Shown: piece by piece, positions 1 to 7,492 of the stretch
Layout of the letters: each line of letters opens with the position of its first letter
How positions within the stretch are numbered: position 1 is the stretch's first letter
Source of the DNA: an uncultured Eubacteriales bacterium
Lineage (GTDB): Bacteria > Bacillota > Clostridia > Christensenellales > Aristaeellaceae
Assembly: GCA_902793605.1 (NCBI GenBank)
Contig: CADBEB010000029.1
Location: forward strand, 1-46,476
Length of the DNA stretch: 46,476 bases
Reading direction: 5' to 3'
Position numbers and translations under genes: made by a program
The notes under the pieces: generated by a model
Database searches by the model: none
The model's input: only the letters and a program-made list of their open reading frames with translations
Told to the model about the DNA's origin: nothing

Positions 1-62
1 TACCACAATTCGCCCGCTGTATTTTGATTTTATTGATTTTCCAGCACTTTTATATGACAAAA

Positions 63-82
63 TCCGAGGCCTTAACCTCGGA
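63..82 (-). terminator. Hairpin downstream of the PfkB kinase gene
   Basis: A 7-bp perfect stem (TCCGAGG 63-69, CCTCGGA 76-82) has a 6-base loop. Read on the minus strand it is followed by ATTTTG, so it can act as a weak intrinsic terminator for the kinase gene ending at 137. On the plus strand it is followed by CTTTG, so it may be bidirectional. Confidence 0.5.
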
Positions 83-99
83 CTTTGTCTACAGTCTGA

Positions 100-125
100 A
101 AGCCGCAGCATATGCGGCTTTTTTG
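100..125 (+). terminator. Intrinsic terminator of a gene left of the window
   Basis: Perfect 8-bp stem AAGCCGCA/TGCGGCTT with a 5-base loop, followed by a run of T on the plus strand. The orientation fits the end of a plus-strand transcript entering from outside the window and meeting the minus-strand kinase gene tail to tail. Confidence 0.7.
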
Positions 126-136
126 TACCTTGTTGT

Positions 137-1069
137 TTACAGCACTTTGTCGATGGATATTTCGGGATAGAGACGCCCGTAGTCGGCAGGATCGAAATCG
201 CCGGTAAAGAGGCTGAGGGCGCTGGCGGCGGAAACAGCGAGGGCCATGCGGAAGGTCTCCGTCATGGAGAGATGGCGGGCGAAGCCGACCGCGAAGCCAG
301 CAACCATGCTGTCTCCGCAGCCGACGGTGTTCCGCGGCGTGATCTTCGGGGGTTTGCCGTGGAAGACGCCCTTGTCGCAGGCAAGGAGGGCACCTTCGGC
401 ACCCAGGGAGAGCACAACATATGGGATGCCATCCTCATGCAGGTCCATGAGGGCGCGCACGGTTTCCTGCCGGGAGGAGAAGGCGCGGCCGGTCAGCTGG
501 GCGATCTCGTCTTCGTTGGGCTTGATGAAAGCCGGTTTTTCCTTCACGGCGGCGACCAGACGGCTCCCGCTGGTATCGACCAGGACGGGAACGGACACGG
601 CGCGGCAGCGGGCGATCAGGTCGCAGTAGATGTTCTCCGGCGCGCCTTCGGGAATGCTCCCGGAGATCGTGACCACGTTTGCCGCCGCCAGCTCCCGGTC
701 AAAATCCTCCAGGAAGCGGGCAACGTCTTCGCCGGTCACCGGGGCGCCGGGCTCCAGATATTCGGTGGATCTGTTGTCGGACAGGTCCCAGCAGTTGATG
801 CAGGAACGGGTTTCGGCGTCCACATGCGTAAAGGCGCAGCGGACGAGGGGATTGTCCACCAGGGACTCAAGGTATTTCCCGTTGAAGCCACCGACAAAAC
901 CGGTGGCGGTGACTTCTTCCCCGAGCTTCCCGGCCACGCGGCTGACATTCAGCCCCTTGCCGCCGGCAGTATTGTGGACTTCCTTCACCCGCATGACGGT
1001 TTCCGGTCTGATGCCGGTCATGAGGTAGAGCTTGTCGATGGAGGTGTTGAGCGTAACGGTCAGGATCAT
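137..1069 (-). CDS. PfkB-family sugar-phosphate kinase (1-phosphofructokinase / tagatose-6-phosphate kinase type)
   Basis: A 310-residue cytosolic kinase of the LacC/FruK branch of the PfkB family, which adds a second phosphate to a ketohexose phosphate using ATP. Visible motifs are NTAGGKGLNVSR (33-44, substrate-side GGKG signature), SGSIPEG (136-142), KPNEDE (183-188), SLGAEGA (221-227) and NTVGCGDSMVAG (247-258) with the catalytic Asp253. Length is normal for the family. The gene diverges from an operon that starts with a class II bisphosphate aldolase, and both promoters carry the same operator type, so its product is probably the bisphosphate cleaved by that aldolase. Sequence alone cannot distinguish fructose-1-phosphate from tagatose phosphates; neighbours make tagatose-type substrates attractive (inference). 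Confidence 0.9.
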   Translation of the reverse strand: MILTVTLNTSIDKLYLMTGIRPETVMRVKEVHNTAGGKGLNVSRVAGKLGEEVTATGFVGGFNGKYLESLVDNPLVRCAFTHVDAETRSCINCWDLSDNRSTEYLEPGAPVTGEDVARFLEDFDRELAAANVVTISGSIPEGAPENIYCDLIARCRAVSVPVLVDTSGSRLVAAVKEKPAFIKPNEDEIAQLTGRAFSSRQETVRALMDLHEDGIPYVVLSLGAEGALLACDKGVFHGKPPKITPRNTVGCGDSMVAGFAVGFARHLSMTETFRMALAVSAASALSLFTGDFDPADYGRLYPEISIDKVL

Positions 1070-1088
1070 TCAGATGCCCCCTGAATCA

Positions 1089-1103
1089 GGTAACGTTTCG
1101 GTT
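1089..1103 (-). promoter_or_regulatory. Predicted LacI-type operator of the PfkB gene
   Basis: On the minus strand the core is CCGAAACGTTAC, centred on CG at 1094-1095. It lies just downstream of the predicted -10 box of the kinase promoter. It matches the operators at 1224, 36296 and 41889. Confidence 0.6.
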
Positions 1104-1108
1104 CATCA

Positions 1109-1137
1109 ATCGTACCACAGTCCGGTACAAATGACAA
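1109..1137 (-). promoter_or_regulatory. Sigma-A-type promoter of the PfkB gene
   Basis: Minus strand: -35 TTGTCA (1132-1137), 17-bp spacer, -10 TACGAT (1109-1114). It would transcribe leftward into the kinase gene starting at 1069. Confidence 0.6.
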
Positions 1138-1187
1138 GGTTCTTTTACAATCAAGGAAAGATAGACAAAGAACATTTCACAAGTCTC

Positions 1188-1217
1188 TTGACAAGGCGGA
1201 AAAGAGACCGTATAATG
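1188..1217 (+). promoter_or_regulatory. Consensus promoter of the aldolase operon
   Basis: -35 TTGACA (1188-1193) and -10 TATAAT (1212-1217) are both perfect consensus, with an 18-bp spacer. It drives the five-gene operon starting at 1263, and an operator palindrome begins 6 bp after the -10 box. Confidence 0.85.
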
Positions 1218-1223
1218 AACTAA

Positions 1224-1245
1224 AAAGCGAAACGATTCGCTTTTA
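1224..1245 (+). promoter_or_regulatory. LacI-family operator palindrome
   Basis: Perfect 9-bp arms AAAAGCGAA (1224-1232) and TTCGCTTTT (1237-1245) flank ACGA, with the central CG typical of LacI/CcpA-class operators. It covers the expected transcription start of the 1263 operon, so bound repressor would block initiation. Twelve bases of its left half recur upstream of the lacI gene at 36261, the likely regulator. Confidence 0.75.
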
Positions 1246-1262
1246 GAAAAGAGGAAAAACAG

Positions 1263-2102
1263 ATGCCGTTCGTGACAACCGGTGACATGATGAAGAACGC
1301 CCAGGCCGGCGGCTACGCCATTGGCGCGTTCAATGCGGAAAACCTGGAGATGGTCCAGGCGATCATTGCGGCGGCCGAGGCTGAGAATGCTCCGGTCATG
1401 ATCCAGACAACGCCCGGCACGCTGAAATATGCGGGCCCGAAGTGCTTTGCCGGCCTGGTGAGCCGTCTGGCGCGGGACGCGAAGGTTCCGGTCGCCCTGC
1501 ACCTGGACCACGGCAACAGTTATGAGCTGGCCGAAGAATGCGCGCGGGAAGGCTACACCTCCCTGATGATCGACGGATCCAAGCTCCCGTACGAGGAGAA
1601 CATCGCGATCACCCGCCGCGTCGTAGCGATGGCCTGCGGATTGCCGGTGGAAGCCGAACTTGGCACCGTCGGCGGCAAGGAGGACGGGATGGTGGCGAAG
1701 CCTCAGTACACCGATCCGGACGAGGCAGCCGATTTCGTCAGCCGTACCGGCATCAGCAGCTTTGCCGTGGCGATCGGAACGGCGCACGGCGTTTACAAGG
1801 GAGAGCCGAAGCTGGACCTGGAGCGGTTGAGCGAAGTACGGGCGAAGGTGGATATCCCGCTTGTGCTGCACGGGACCTCCGGCGTGCCGGAGGATCAGGT
1901 CCGTGAATGCATCCGGCGCGGGATCTGCAAGGTCAACTACGCGACGGATCTGCGCATCGCCTTTACGGCGGGCGTGAAGAAGGCAATCGCGGAACAGCCG
2001 GACGCTTTCGATCCGAAGAAGTACCTGGCGGCCGGCCGCAAGGCGGTCGAGGAGCGGGTCCGCGAGCTGATCCGCCTGCTCGGATCGAACGGGAAGGCCT
2101 GA
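1263..2102 (+). CDS. Class II fructose/tagatose-bisphosphate aldolase
   Basis: A 279-residue zinc-dependent aldolase of the FbaA/GatY/KbaY family, which cleaves a ketose-1,6-bisphosphate to DHAP and glyceraldehyde-3-phosphate. Zn ligands are visible as His83 (HLDHG), His175 (GTAHG) and His203 (VLHGTSG), with Asp82 as the catalytic acid/base. The phosphate-binding segments are around 204-208 and NYATDL 225-230. The start at 1263 follows a GAGG-type ribosome site. First gene of an operon with an FGGY kinase 22 bp downstream. GatY/KbaY and FBA are too similar to separate by eye; dehydrogenase and kinase neighbours favour a tagatose-1,6-bisphosphate role. Confidence 0.92.
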   Translation: MPFVTTGDMMKNAQAGGYAIGAFNAENLEMVQAIIAAAEAENAPVMIQTTPGTLKYAGPKCFAGLVSRLARDAKVPVALHLDHGNSYELAEECAREGYTSLMIDGSKLPYEENIAITRRVVAMACGLPVEAELGTVGGKEDGMVAKPQYTDPDEAADFVSRTGISSFAVAIGTAHGVYKGEPKLDLERLSEVRAKVDIPLVLHGTSGVPEDQVRECIRRGICKVNYATDLRIAFTAGVKKAIAEQPDAFDPKKYLAAGRKAVEERVRELIRLLGSNGKA

Positions 2103-2124
2103 GAAAAGCAAGGAGAGTACGGAG

Positions 2125-3600
2125 ATGAGCACCTGGCTGCTTGGCGTGGATATCGGGACCTCTTCCTGCAAGACGGCGGTCTTTGCTCCGGACGGGCAGG
2201 TCATCGCCCAGGGAGGCAGCGAGTATCCGGTCAGCTATCCGAAGAAGGGCTGGGCGGAGCAGGATCCCGTGGACTGGTGGAACGGCGTGTGCCGGGCAGT
2301 CCGGCAGATGATCGCCGAGAACGGGATTGCCCCGGCGGACATCGCCGGGATCGGCGTGGACGGGCAGAGCTGGTCCGCCATCGCACTGGACGGGGCGGGA
2401 AAAGTCCTGTGCCCGACGCCTATCTGGACCGATACCCGCAGCGCGGAGATTTGCCGGAAGACGACGGAACGCCTTGGGGAAGACCGGCTCTTCGGCCTGT
2501 GCGGAAACCCCGCGCAGCCGGGCTATACCTGGCCAAAGATTCTGTGGTACAGGGAGAACCGGCCGGAAGTGTTCGAAAAGACGGAGAAAATCCTGCAGTC
2601 GAACAGCTATATCGTCTACCGGATGACTGGGGAAATCACGCAGGATCTTTCGCAGGGGTACGGCCTGGCCTGCTTTGATATGCGGAAGGGCTGCTGGGAC
2701 GACGAAGCCTGCGAAGCGCTGGGCATCCCGCGGAAGTTCCTGCCGGGGATCGTGAACTGCCACCAGGTGGTGGGAAAGCTGACGCGGGAAGCCGCGGAAG
2801 CGATGGGCCTGAAGGAAGGAACGCCCGTGGTGGCAGGCGGCCTGGACGCCGCGTGCGGTACGCTGGGGGCCGGGGTTGTCTTGCCCGGACAGACCCAGGA
2901 GCAAGGCGGACAGGCCGGCGGGATGAGCATCTGTATCGACCAGTATGCGGCGGATCCTTCGCTGATTCTGGGCTTCCATGTGGCGCCCGGACGGTGGCTG
3001 CTGCAGGGTGGAACCACCGGCGGCGGCGGAGCACTGAAGTGGCTGCGGGAGACGATGTGTCCCGAAGCGAGCTTCCGGGAGATGAGCTCACTGGCGGAAA
3101 AGGCGCCGGCAGGGAGCGGCGGCGTGACCTTCCTGCCTTACATGGCAGGCGAACGGAGCCCGCTCTGGAACCCGAAAGCCTGCGGGGTATTCTTCGGGCT
3201 GAACTTCGGCGTAACCCGGGGACAGATGATCCGGGCCTGCATGGAGGGCGTGGCTTACGCGCTGCGGCATAATCTGGAGACGGCAGAGGCTGCCGGCGCG
3301 AAGGCAGATACCCTGCGCGCGATGGGCGGCAGCGCCAACAGCCGGATCTGGACGCAGATCAAGGCGGACGTGACCGGCTGCCGGATCGAGGTGCCCGCCA
3401 GCGATACGGCGACGACTCTGGGCGCGGCGATCCTTGCGGGGGTCGGAACCGGGGTTTACGGCAGCTTCGAGGAAGCAGCGCGGCGCACGGTTAATGTGAA
3501 AACAACTTTTACTCCGAATGCGGAAATGAAAGCTGTTTATGACAGGGGTTATGAGCTTTATCGGAAACTTTATCCGGCATTGGTGGATCTGATGCAATAA
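2125..3600 (+). CDS. FGGY-family carbohydrate kinase (xylulokinase-like)
   Basis: A 491-residue kinase with the two actin-fold FGGY domains. The N-terminal phosphate loop is at 7-20 (GVDIGTSS), substrate-contact segments at 76-82 (GVDGQS) and 99-106 (PIWTDTRS), and the likely catalytic base is Asp241 in GGLDAACG. The C-terminal ATP-binding region includes QGGTTGGGG and AMGGSANSRIW. It is closest by eye to XylB-type kinases acting on ketoses. In this operon the substrate is more likely a ketohexose made by the adjacent dehydrogenases than xylulose, because no xylose isomerase is present and the neighbouring aldolase needs a bisphosphate. Substrate is inferred; the kinase family is certain. Confidence 0.9.
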   Translation: MSTWLLGVDIGTSSCKTAVFAPDGQVIAQGGSEYPVSYPKKGWAEQDPVDWWNGVCRAVRQMIAENGIAPADIAGIGVDGQSWSAIALDGAGKVLCPTPIWTDTRSAEICRKTTERLGEDRLFGLCGNPAQPGYTWPKILWYRENRPEVFEKTEKILQSNSYIVYRMTGEITQDLSQGYGLACFDMRKGCWDDEACEALGIPRKFLPGIVNCHQVVGKLTREAAEAMGLKEGTPVVAGGLDAACGTLGAGVVLPGQTQEQGGQAGGMSICIDQYAADPSLILGFHVAPGRWLLQGGTTGGGGALKWLRETMCPEASFREMSSLAEKAPAGSGGVTFLPYMAGERSPLWNPKACGVFFGLNFGVTRGQMIRACMEGVAYALRHNLETAEAAGAKADTLRAMGGSANSRIWTQIKADVTGCRIEVPASDTATTLGAAILAGVGTGVYGSFEEAARRTVNVKTTFTPNAEMKAVYDRGYELYRKLYPALVDLMQ

Positions 3601-3610
3601 TCCGGTGGTT

Positions 3611-3632
3611 TTCCGCAAGGAATCGAACGCGC
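3611..3632 (+). repeat. Intercistronic repeat, copy 1
   Basis: TTCCGCAAGGAATCG followed by AACGCGC begins 10 bp after the FGGY kinase stop codon. A near-identical copy (21 of 22 bases) lies at 4755-4776 after the next gene's stop. Function unknown; possibly an RNA-processing or REP-like element. Confidence 0.7.
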
Positions 3633-3697
3633 GACATCGGCCGGTATCCTTTGGATTGTTTTTAAATCGCAGTTTATTGAAAGAAGGCAAGGACAAA

Positions 3698-4747
3698 ATG
3701 AAAGCGGCAGTACTGTACGGGAATGAGGATATCCGGTATGCAGACTGGGAAACGCCGGTGGTGAGGCCGGGAACGGTAAAGGTCCGGATCCGGGCGACCG
3801 GCATCTGCGGGAGCGACGTTCCCCGGGTGCTGAACAACGGGGCGCATTTCTACCCGGTGGTGTTGGGACATGAGTTCAGCGGCGATATCGTGGAAGTCGG
3901 CGAAGGGGTGGAGAACCTCAAGGTCGGGGACACGGTCAGCGGCGCGCCGCTGGTGCCGTGCATGAAGTGCGACGATTGCCAGCTGGGGAACTTCTCCCTC
4001 TGTAAGCATTACAGCTTTATCGGCAGCCGGGAACAGGGGAGTTTCGCGGAATATGTGGTGATCCCCGCGGTGAACGCGATCAAATACGATTCTTCGATCC
4101 CGTATGAGCAGGCGGCGATGTTTGAACCGTCCACCGTGGCGGTGCACGGACTGCTGCAGATGCGGTACCGGGGCGGGGAAACCGTGGCGATCCTCGGTTG
4201 CGGCACGATCGGCATTTTTACTCTGCAGTGGGCGAAAATCCTGGGTGCGAAGCAAATTGTTGCCTTTGACATCGACGACGGGCGGCTGGAACTGGCGAAG
4301 CGGATGGGCGCCCATCAGACGGTGAATACCCTGAAGGATGGCTTCATGGAGGAAGCGAAGGCGCTCAGCGGCAGGAAGGGTTTCGAGAACGTGCTGGAGA
4401 CCGCGGGCAATCCGGTCACCATGCGGATGGCCTTTGAACTGGCGGCGAACAAGGCGAAGGTCTGCTTCATCGGAACGCCGCATACGGACCTGACGTTTAC
4501 TCCGGCCCAGTGGGAGAACATGAACCGAAAGGAGTTCTACCTCACCGGCAGCTGGATGAGCTACTCCGCGCCTTTCCCGGGCAAGGAGTGGAAGCTGACG
4601 GCCGACTGCTTCGCGGATGGCCGGCTGAAGTTCGATCCGTCGATGATCTTCCGGAAATACCCGCTGAGCCAGGTTGCGGATGCTTTCGCACTTTACAAAA
4701 ACCCGCGGGATGTGCACGGAAAGATCATGCTGTTCAATGAGGAATAA
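3698..4747 (+). CDS. Zinc-dependent MDR dehydrogenase, galactitol(-1-phosphate) dehydrogenase-like
   Basis: A 349-residue medium-chain dehydrogenase oxidising a polyol or polyol phosphate with NAD(P). Catalytic zinc ligands Cys37 (GICGSD), His58 and Glu59 (GHEFSG) are present, as is the structural zinc set Cys88, Cys91, Cys94 and Cys102. The Rossmann motif GCGTIG is at 167-172, with an acidic segment DIDD at 191-194 suggesting NAD preference. I chose ATG 3698, which has AGAAGG upstream and matches the family N-terminus (MKAAVLYG); an upstream in-frame extension to 3605 runs through the intercistronic repeat and is not family-like. No galactitol PTS is in the window, so a non-phosphorylated polyol is plausible. 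Confidence 0.88.
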   Translation: MKAAVLYGNEDIRYADWETPVVRPGTVKVRIRATGICGSDVPRVLNNGAHFYPVVLGHEFSGDIVEVGEGVENLKVGDTVSGAPLVPCMKCDDCQLGNFSLCKHYSFIGSREQGSFAEYVVIPAVNAIKYDSSIPYEQAAMFEPSTVAVHGLLQMRYRGGETVAILGCGTIGIFTLQWAKILGAKQIVAFDIDDGRLELAKRMGAHQTVNTLKDGFMEEAKALSGRKGFENVLETAGNPVTMRMAFELAANKAKVCFIGTPHTDLTFTPAQWENMNRKEFYLTGSWMSYSAPFPGKEWKLTADCFADGRLKFDPSMIFRKYPLSQVADAFALYKNPRDVHGKIMLFNEE

Positions 4748-4754
4748 TGGGGGC

Positions 4755-4776
4755 TTCCGCAAGGAATCGCACGCGC
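4755..4776 (+). repeat. Intercistronic repeat, copy 2
   Basis: Second copy of the TTCCGCAAGGAATCG element, starting 7 bp after the stop codon of the zinc dehydrogenase. It differs from copy 1 by one base in 22. The following sequence shows scattered further similarity (GCGACAT, then CGGCC). Confidence 0.7.
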
Positions 4777-4853
4777 ACCGCGGGCGACATTGCCCAATCG
4801 GCCCGATCAATTCGGCAGTAATTATTTAGATTCATTATAAGGAGGCAGAGACA

Positions 4854-5864
4854 ATGGCATTCATTGACCCGAAACTGGTTCCGAAACGGAAGCTGTCCAA
4901 CGGCCAGGAGATCCCCTGCATGGGCATGGGCACCTTCGGCAGCGACCGCTTCACCCCCGAGCAGGTATCCAATGCCGTGGCCGGCGCGATCCGCAGCGGT
5001 TACCGCCTGTTCGACTGCGCGTCCGTCTACGGCAACGAAGACCTGATCGGCAAGGTGTTCGAGGACGCGATGAAAGAAGGCGTGGTGAAGCGTGAAGAGC
5101 TCTTCATCACCTCCAAGGTATGGAACGACATGCACGGCCAGGGCGACGTCCTGCTGTCCTGCGCGAAGACCCTGAAGGATCTGCGCCTGGACTACCTGGA
5201 CTTCTACTTCGTCCACTGGCCTTTCCCGAACTATCATGCACCGGGATGCGACGGCGACAGCCGGAATCCCGACAGCAAGCCCTTCTCCGTAGATGAGTTC
5301 ATGAACACCTGGCGGCAGATGGAGCGCCTGGTGGATATGGGCCTGACGAAGAATATCGGCATGAGCAGCATGACGATCCCGAAGCTGGAGGCGGTCCTGC
5401 CTCTGTGCCGGATCAAGCCGACAGTTATCGAGATGGAACTGCATCCCTGCTTCCAGCAGCCGGAGCTGTACGACTATGTGGTCGCCCACGGCATCCAGCC
5501 CATCGGCTTCTGCCCGATCGGCAGCCCCACCCGCCCCGACCGGGATATGACGCCCGACGATATCGCTGACATCCAGGTACCGGAGCTGGTCGAAGTGGCA
5601 AAGGCGCACGGCGTGCATCCCGCGGTCATCTGCCTGAAGTGGGCGGTGCAGCGCGGCCAGATCCCGATCCCGTTCTCCATCTATGAGAACGAGTATGTGT
5701 CCAACCTGGAGTCCACCGTCAAGGATCCGCTGACGGATGCCGAGATGGAGATCCTGAAGGGTGTGGATCGGAACTGCCGCCTGATCAAGGGCCAGGTTTT
5801 CCTGTGGCCCGGCGCGACGTCCTGGCACGATCTGTGGGATGAAGACGGCGTGATCGTAAAGTGA
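4854..5864 (+). CDS. Aldo/keto reductase
   Basis: A 336-residue NAD(P)H-dependent reductase with the AKR (beta/alpha)8 barrel. The full catalytic tetrad is visible: Asp54 and Tyr59 (FDCASVYGNE), Lys88 (ITSKVW) and His121 (YFVHWP). It starts behind AAGGAGG. Members reduce aldoses to polyols or interconvert ketones and alcohols. Between a GatD-like dehydrogenase and a mutarotase it could supply a polyol such as galactitol from galactose for the dehydrogenase upstream. This pairing is inference. The C-terminus (residues 310-336) is Trp-rich and not diagnostic. Confidence 0.9.
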   Translation: MAFIDPKLVPKRKLSNGQEIPCMGMGTFGSDRFTPEQVSNAVAGAIRSGYRLFDCASVYGNEDLIGKVFEDAMKEGVVKREELFITSKVWNDMHGQGDVLLSCAKTLKDLRLDYLDFYFVHWPFPNYHAPGCDGDSRNPDSKPFSVDEFMNTWRQMERLVDMGLTKNIGMSSMTIPKLEAVLPLCRIKPTVIEMELHPCFQQPELYDYVVAHGIQPIGFCPIGSPTRPDRDMTPDDIADIQVPELVEVAKAHGVHPAVICLKWAVQRGQIPIPFSIYENEYVSNLESTVKDPLTDAEMEILKGVDRNCRLIKGQVFLWPGATSWHDLWDEDGVIVK

Positions 5865-5875
5865 GGTGAACGGAG

Positions 5876-6304
5876 ATGCTGAAAGGGATTCCTGCCATTA
5901 TTCCGCCGGAACTGATGAAGATCCTGATGGAGATGGGCCACGGGGATGAACTGCTGATCTGCGACGGGAACTATCCGAAATTCGGCTGCCCGGAGCGCTG
6001 CGTCCGCATGGACGGCCACGGCATCCCCGAGATTCTCGACGCGATTCTGAAGTTCTTCCCGCTCGATCCCTATGTGGAGAACCCGACCATCCTGATGGCC
6101 GTGCTCCCGGGAGATCCGTACAAGCCGGAGATCTGGGATACCTACCGGGAGATCGGGAAGAAGTATGAAGAAGACGGCCTGCGGGAAATCGCGGTGCAGA
6201 AACCCGAGTTCTATCCCCGCGGGGCCAAATGCTACGCCTGTATCGCGACTGCGGAATCAGCGCTGTATGCGAACATCATTTTGAAGAAGGGTGTAGTCAA
6301 GTAA
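5876..6304 (+). CDS. RbsD/FucU-family sugar mutarotase
   Basis: A 142-residue RbsD/FucU protein; the family interconverts sugar anomers or ring forms and assembles as decamers or octamers. The conserved start MLKGIP and the motif EMGHGDELLICDGNYP (19-34) with the catalytic His22 are clear. Length fits FucU. It begins 11 bp after the reductase, behind GAGGTGAACGGAG, and is the last gene before a strong terminator. A paralogue with the same N-terminal motifs lies in the microcompartment operon at 26791. In this operon it probably supplies the reactive anomer of the incoming aldose to the reductase or kinase; the exact sugar is unknown. Confidence 0.9.
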   Translation: MLKGIPAIIPPELMKILMEMGHGDELLICDGNYPKFGCPERCVRMDGHGIPEILDAILKFFPLDPYVENPTILMAVLPGDPYKPEIWDTYREIGKKYEEDGLREIAVQKPEFYPRGAKCYACIATAESALYANIILKKGVVK

Positions 6305-6344
6305 CATTGTTTTTCAGGGATAACCTATTTCCTCCTTTTTATGG

Positions 6345-6376
6345 AAAGCCGCGCCTGGTCAGCGCGGCTTTCTGTT
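6345..6376 (+). terminator. Terminator of the 1263-6304 operon
   Basis: Perfect 10-bp stem AAAGCCGCGC/GCGCGGCTTT with a 7-base loop, followed by CTGTTTT on the plus strand. It lies 41 bp after the mutarotase stop codon. Confidence 0.8.
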
Positions 6377-6550
6377 TTGATCGCGAACCTGTCGTTGCGG
6401 GAATGGCCGTCGATGAATCCAGGGACGTCAGACAGGCCGCTCAGATCAATTGCCGCATTGCGGGCTCTCTTTTCTTTCTGCAGATCTGCTTCTCAGACCT
6501 CCTGTGTTGAGTTCCCGGTTGAATTCGCCGGAGCAGGATGGTTTCCCTGC

Positions 6551-6581
6551 AAAAACAGGGAGACGAGAACGTCTCCCTGTT
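6551..6581 (-). terminator. Terminator of the 6619-9739 ABC operon
   Basis: Perfect 12-bp stem AACAGGGAGACG/CGTCTCCCTGTT with a 4-base loop. On the minus strand it is followed by TTTGC, giving a run of T directly after the stem. It lies 38 bp beyond the permease stop. Confidence 0.85.
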
Positions 6582-6618
6582 ATGAGAAGGAAAGCAAGGG
6601 GGGCTTTCCGATGAAAGA

Positions 6619-7479
6619 TCAGCCTTTGGTTCCTGTCAGAGCGATGCCTTCGATGAACTGGCGCTGGAAGATCAGGTAAAGCACCAGCATCGGGATCATC
6701 GCGAGGGTGGAACCGGCCATCAGGATCGGATAGCGGGTCGTGTACTGACCCTGCATGGAGGAGATACCGGCAGACAGGGTCATCATATTGATATTGTTGT
6801 TTACGATCAGTGGCCACATCATGTCACTGTAAGCGAAAACCGCGGTAAACACCGCGAGGGCCATCATGGCAGTCTTGGTCAGCGGGAGCATGATCTTGAA
6901 GAAGATCTGGAAGGTATTGCACCCATCCAGTACCGCTGCCTCCGACAGGACGTTGGGCAGGCTCATGTAGAACTGCCGCAGGAAGAATGTTCCGAAGGCG
7001 CTGACCAGTCCGGGGAACAGCAACGCGAAGATGCTGTTCAGCTGGTTCATGCTTGCCAGCATCTGATACTGCGGGATGATGAAAATCTGATTCGGCAGCA
7101 TCATCTGGGTCAGCACGAGGAAAAAGAAGAACCGCTTAAAGGGGAACCGCAGCTTGGCGAAGGCAAAGCCGGCCATGCTGGAGAATACCAGCGCGCAGAT
7201 AATCCGCAGCAGCATCAGCAGCAGCGTGTTGATATACAATGCGCCGAAGGGCAGCGTCCGTGTGACCTCAGTATAGTTCTCAACCAGCCATTCCTTCGGC
7301 AGGAAGGTCGGCGGGATCAGGAGGGATTCCCCGTTGCTCTTGAAGCTCGTCAGGATCATCCAGACAAAGGGGAAGATCATCACGAACGAGCCGATGATCA
7401 GAATGATATGAATGATCAGTTTGCCGCGGGAACGATAGTTGATCTTTTTCTTTGCCGCGGGCTGAGCGATCGTCGTCAT
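6619..7479 (-). CDS. Carbohydrate ABC transporter permease, MalG type
   Basis: A 286-residue inner-membrane permease of the MalG/CUT1 class. It has about six hydrophobic segments, starting near residues 22-44, with the cytoplasmic EAA loop visible as EAAVLDGCNTFQIFFKIMLPL, the contact site for the ATPase. It starts behind GGAGGG and follows the partner permease by 13 bp. No ATPase gene is linked, as is usual for CUT1 systems that share an MsmK-type ATPase encoded elsewhere. Divergent AraC genes and a GH4 alpha-galactosidase suggest an alpha-galactoside substrate. Confidence 0.92.
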   Translation of the reverse strand: MTTIAQPAAKKKINYRSRGKLIIHIILIIGSFVMIFPFVWMILTSFKSNGESLLIPPTFLPKEWLVENYTEVTRTLPFGALYINTLLLMLLRIICALVFSSMAGFAFAKLRFPFKRFFFFLVLTQMMLPNQIFIIPQYQMLASMNQLNSIFALLFPGLVSAFGTFFLRQFYMSLPNVLSEAAVLDGCNTFQIFFKIMLPLTKTAMMALAVFTAVFAYSDMMWPLIVNNNINMMTLSAGISSMQGQYTTRYPILMAGSTLAMIPMLVLYLIFQRQFIEGIALTGTKG

Positions 7480-7492
7480 TTTTCTCCCTCCT

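Larger units (their letters stand above)
6305..6618. other. Intergenic region between convergent operons
   Basis: This 314-bp stretch separates two operons that meet tail to tail. It holds a plus-strand terminator (6345-6376) and a minus-strand terminator (6551-6581). I see no convincing gene or other signal between them (6377-6550); the ORFs there have no ribosome site or family resemblance. Confidence 0.7.

Noticed and set aside
1086..2204. Long minus-strand ORF of 372 codons over the aldolase gene
   Set aside because: It is a GC-rich shadow of the class II aldolase; its translation has no family resemblance and no ribosome site.
3605..3697. Longer N-terminus for the zinc dehydrogenase
   Set aside because: The extension translates the intercistronic repeat and lacks a ribosome site; ATG 3698 matches the family start.
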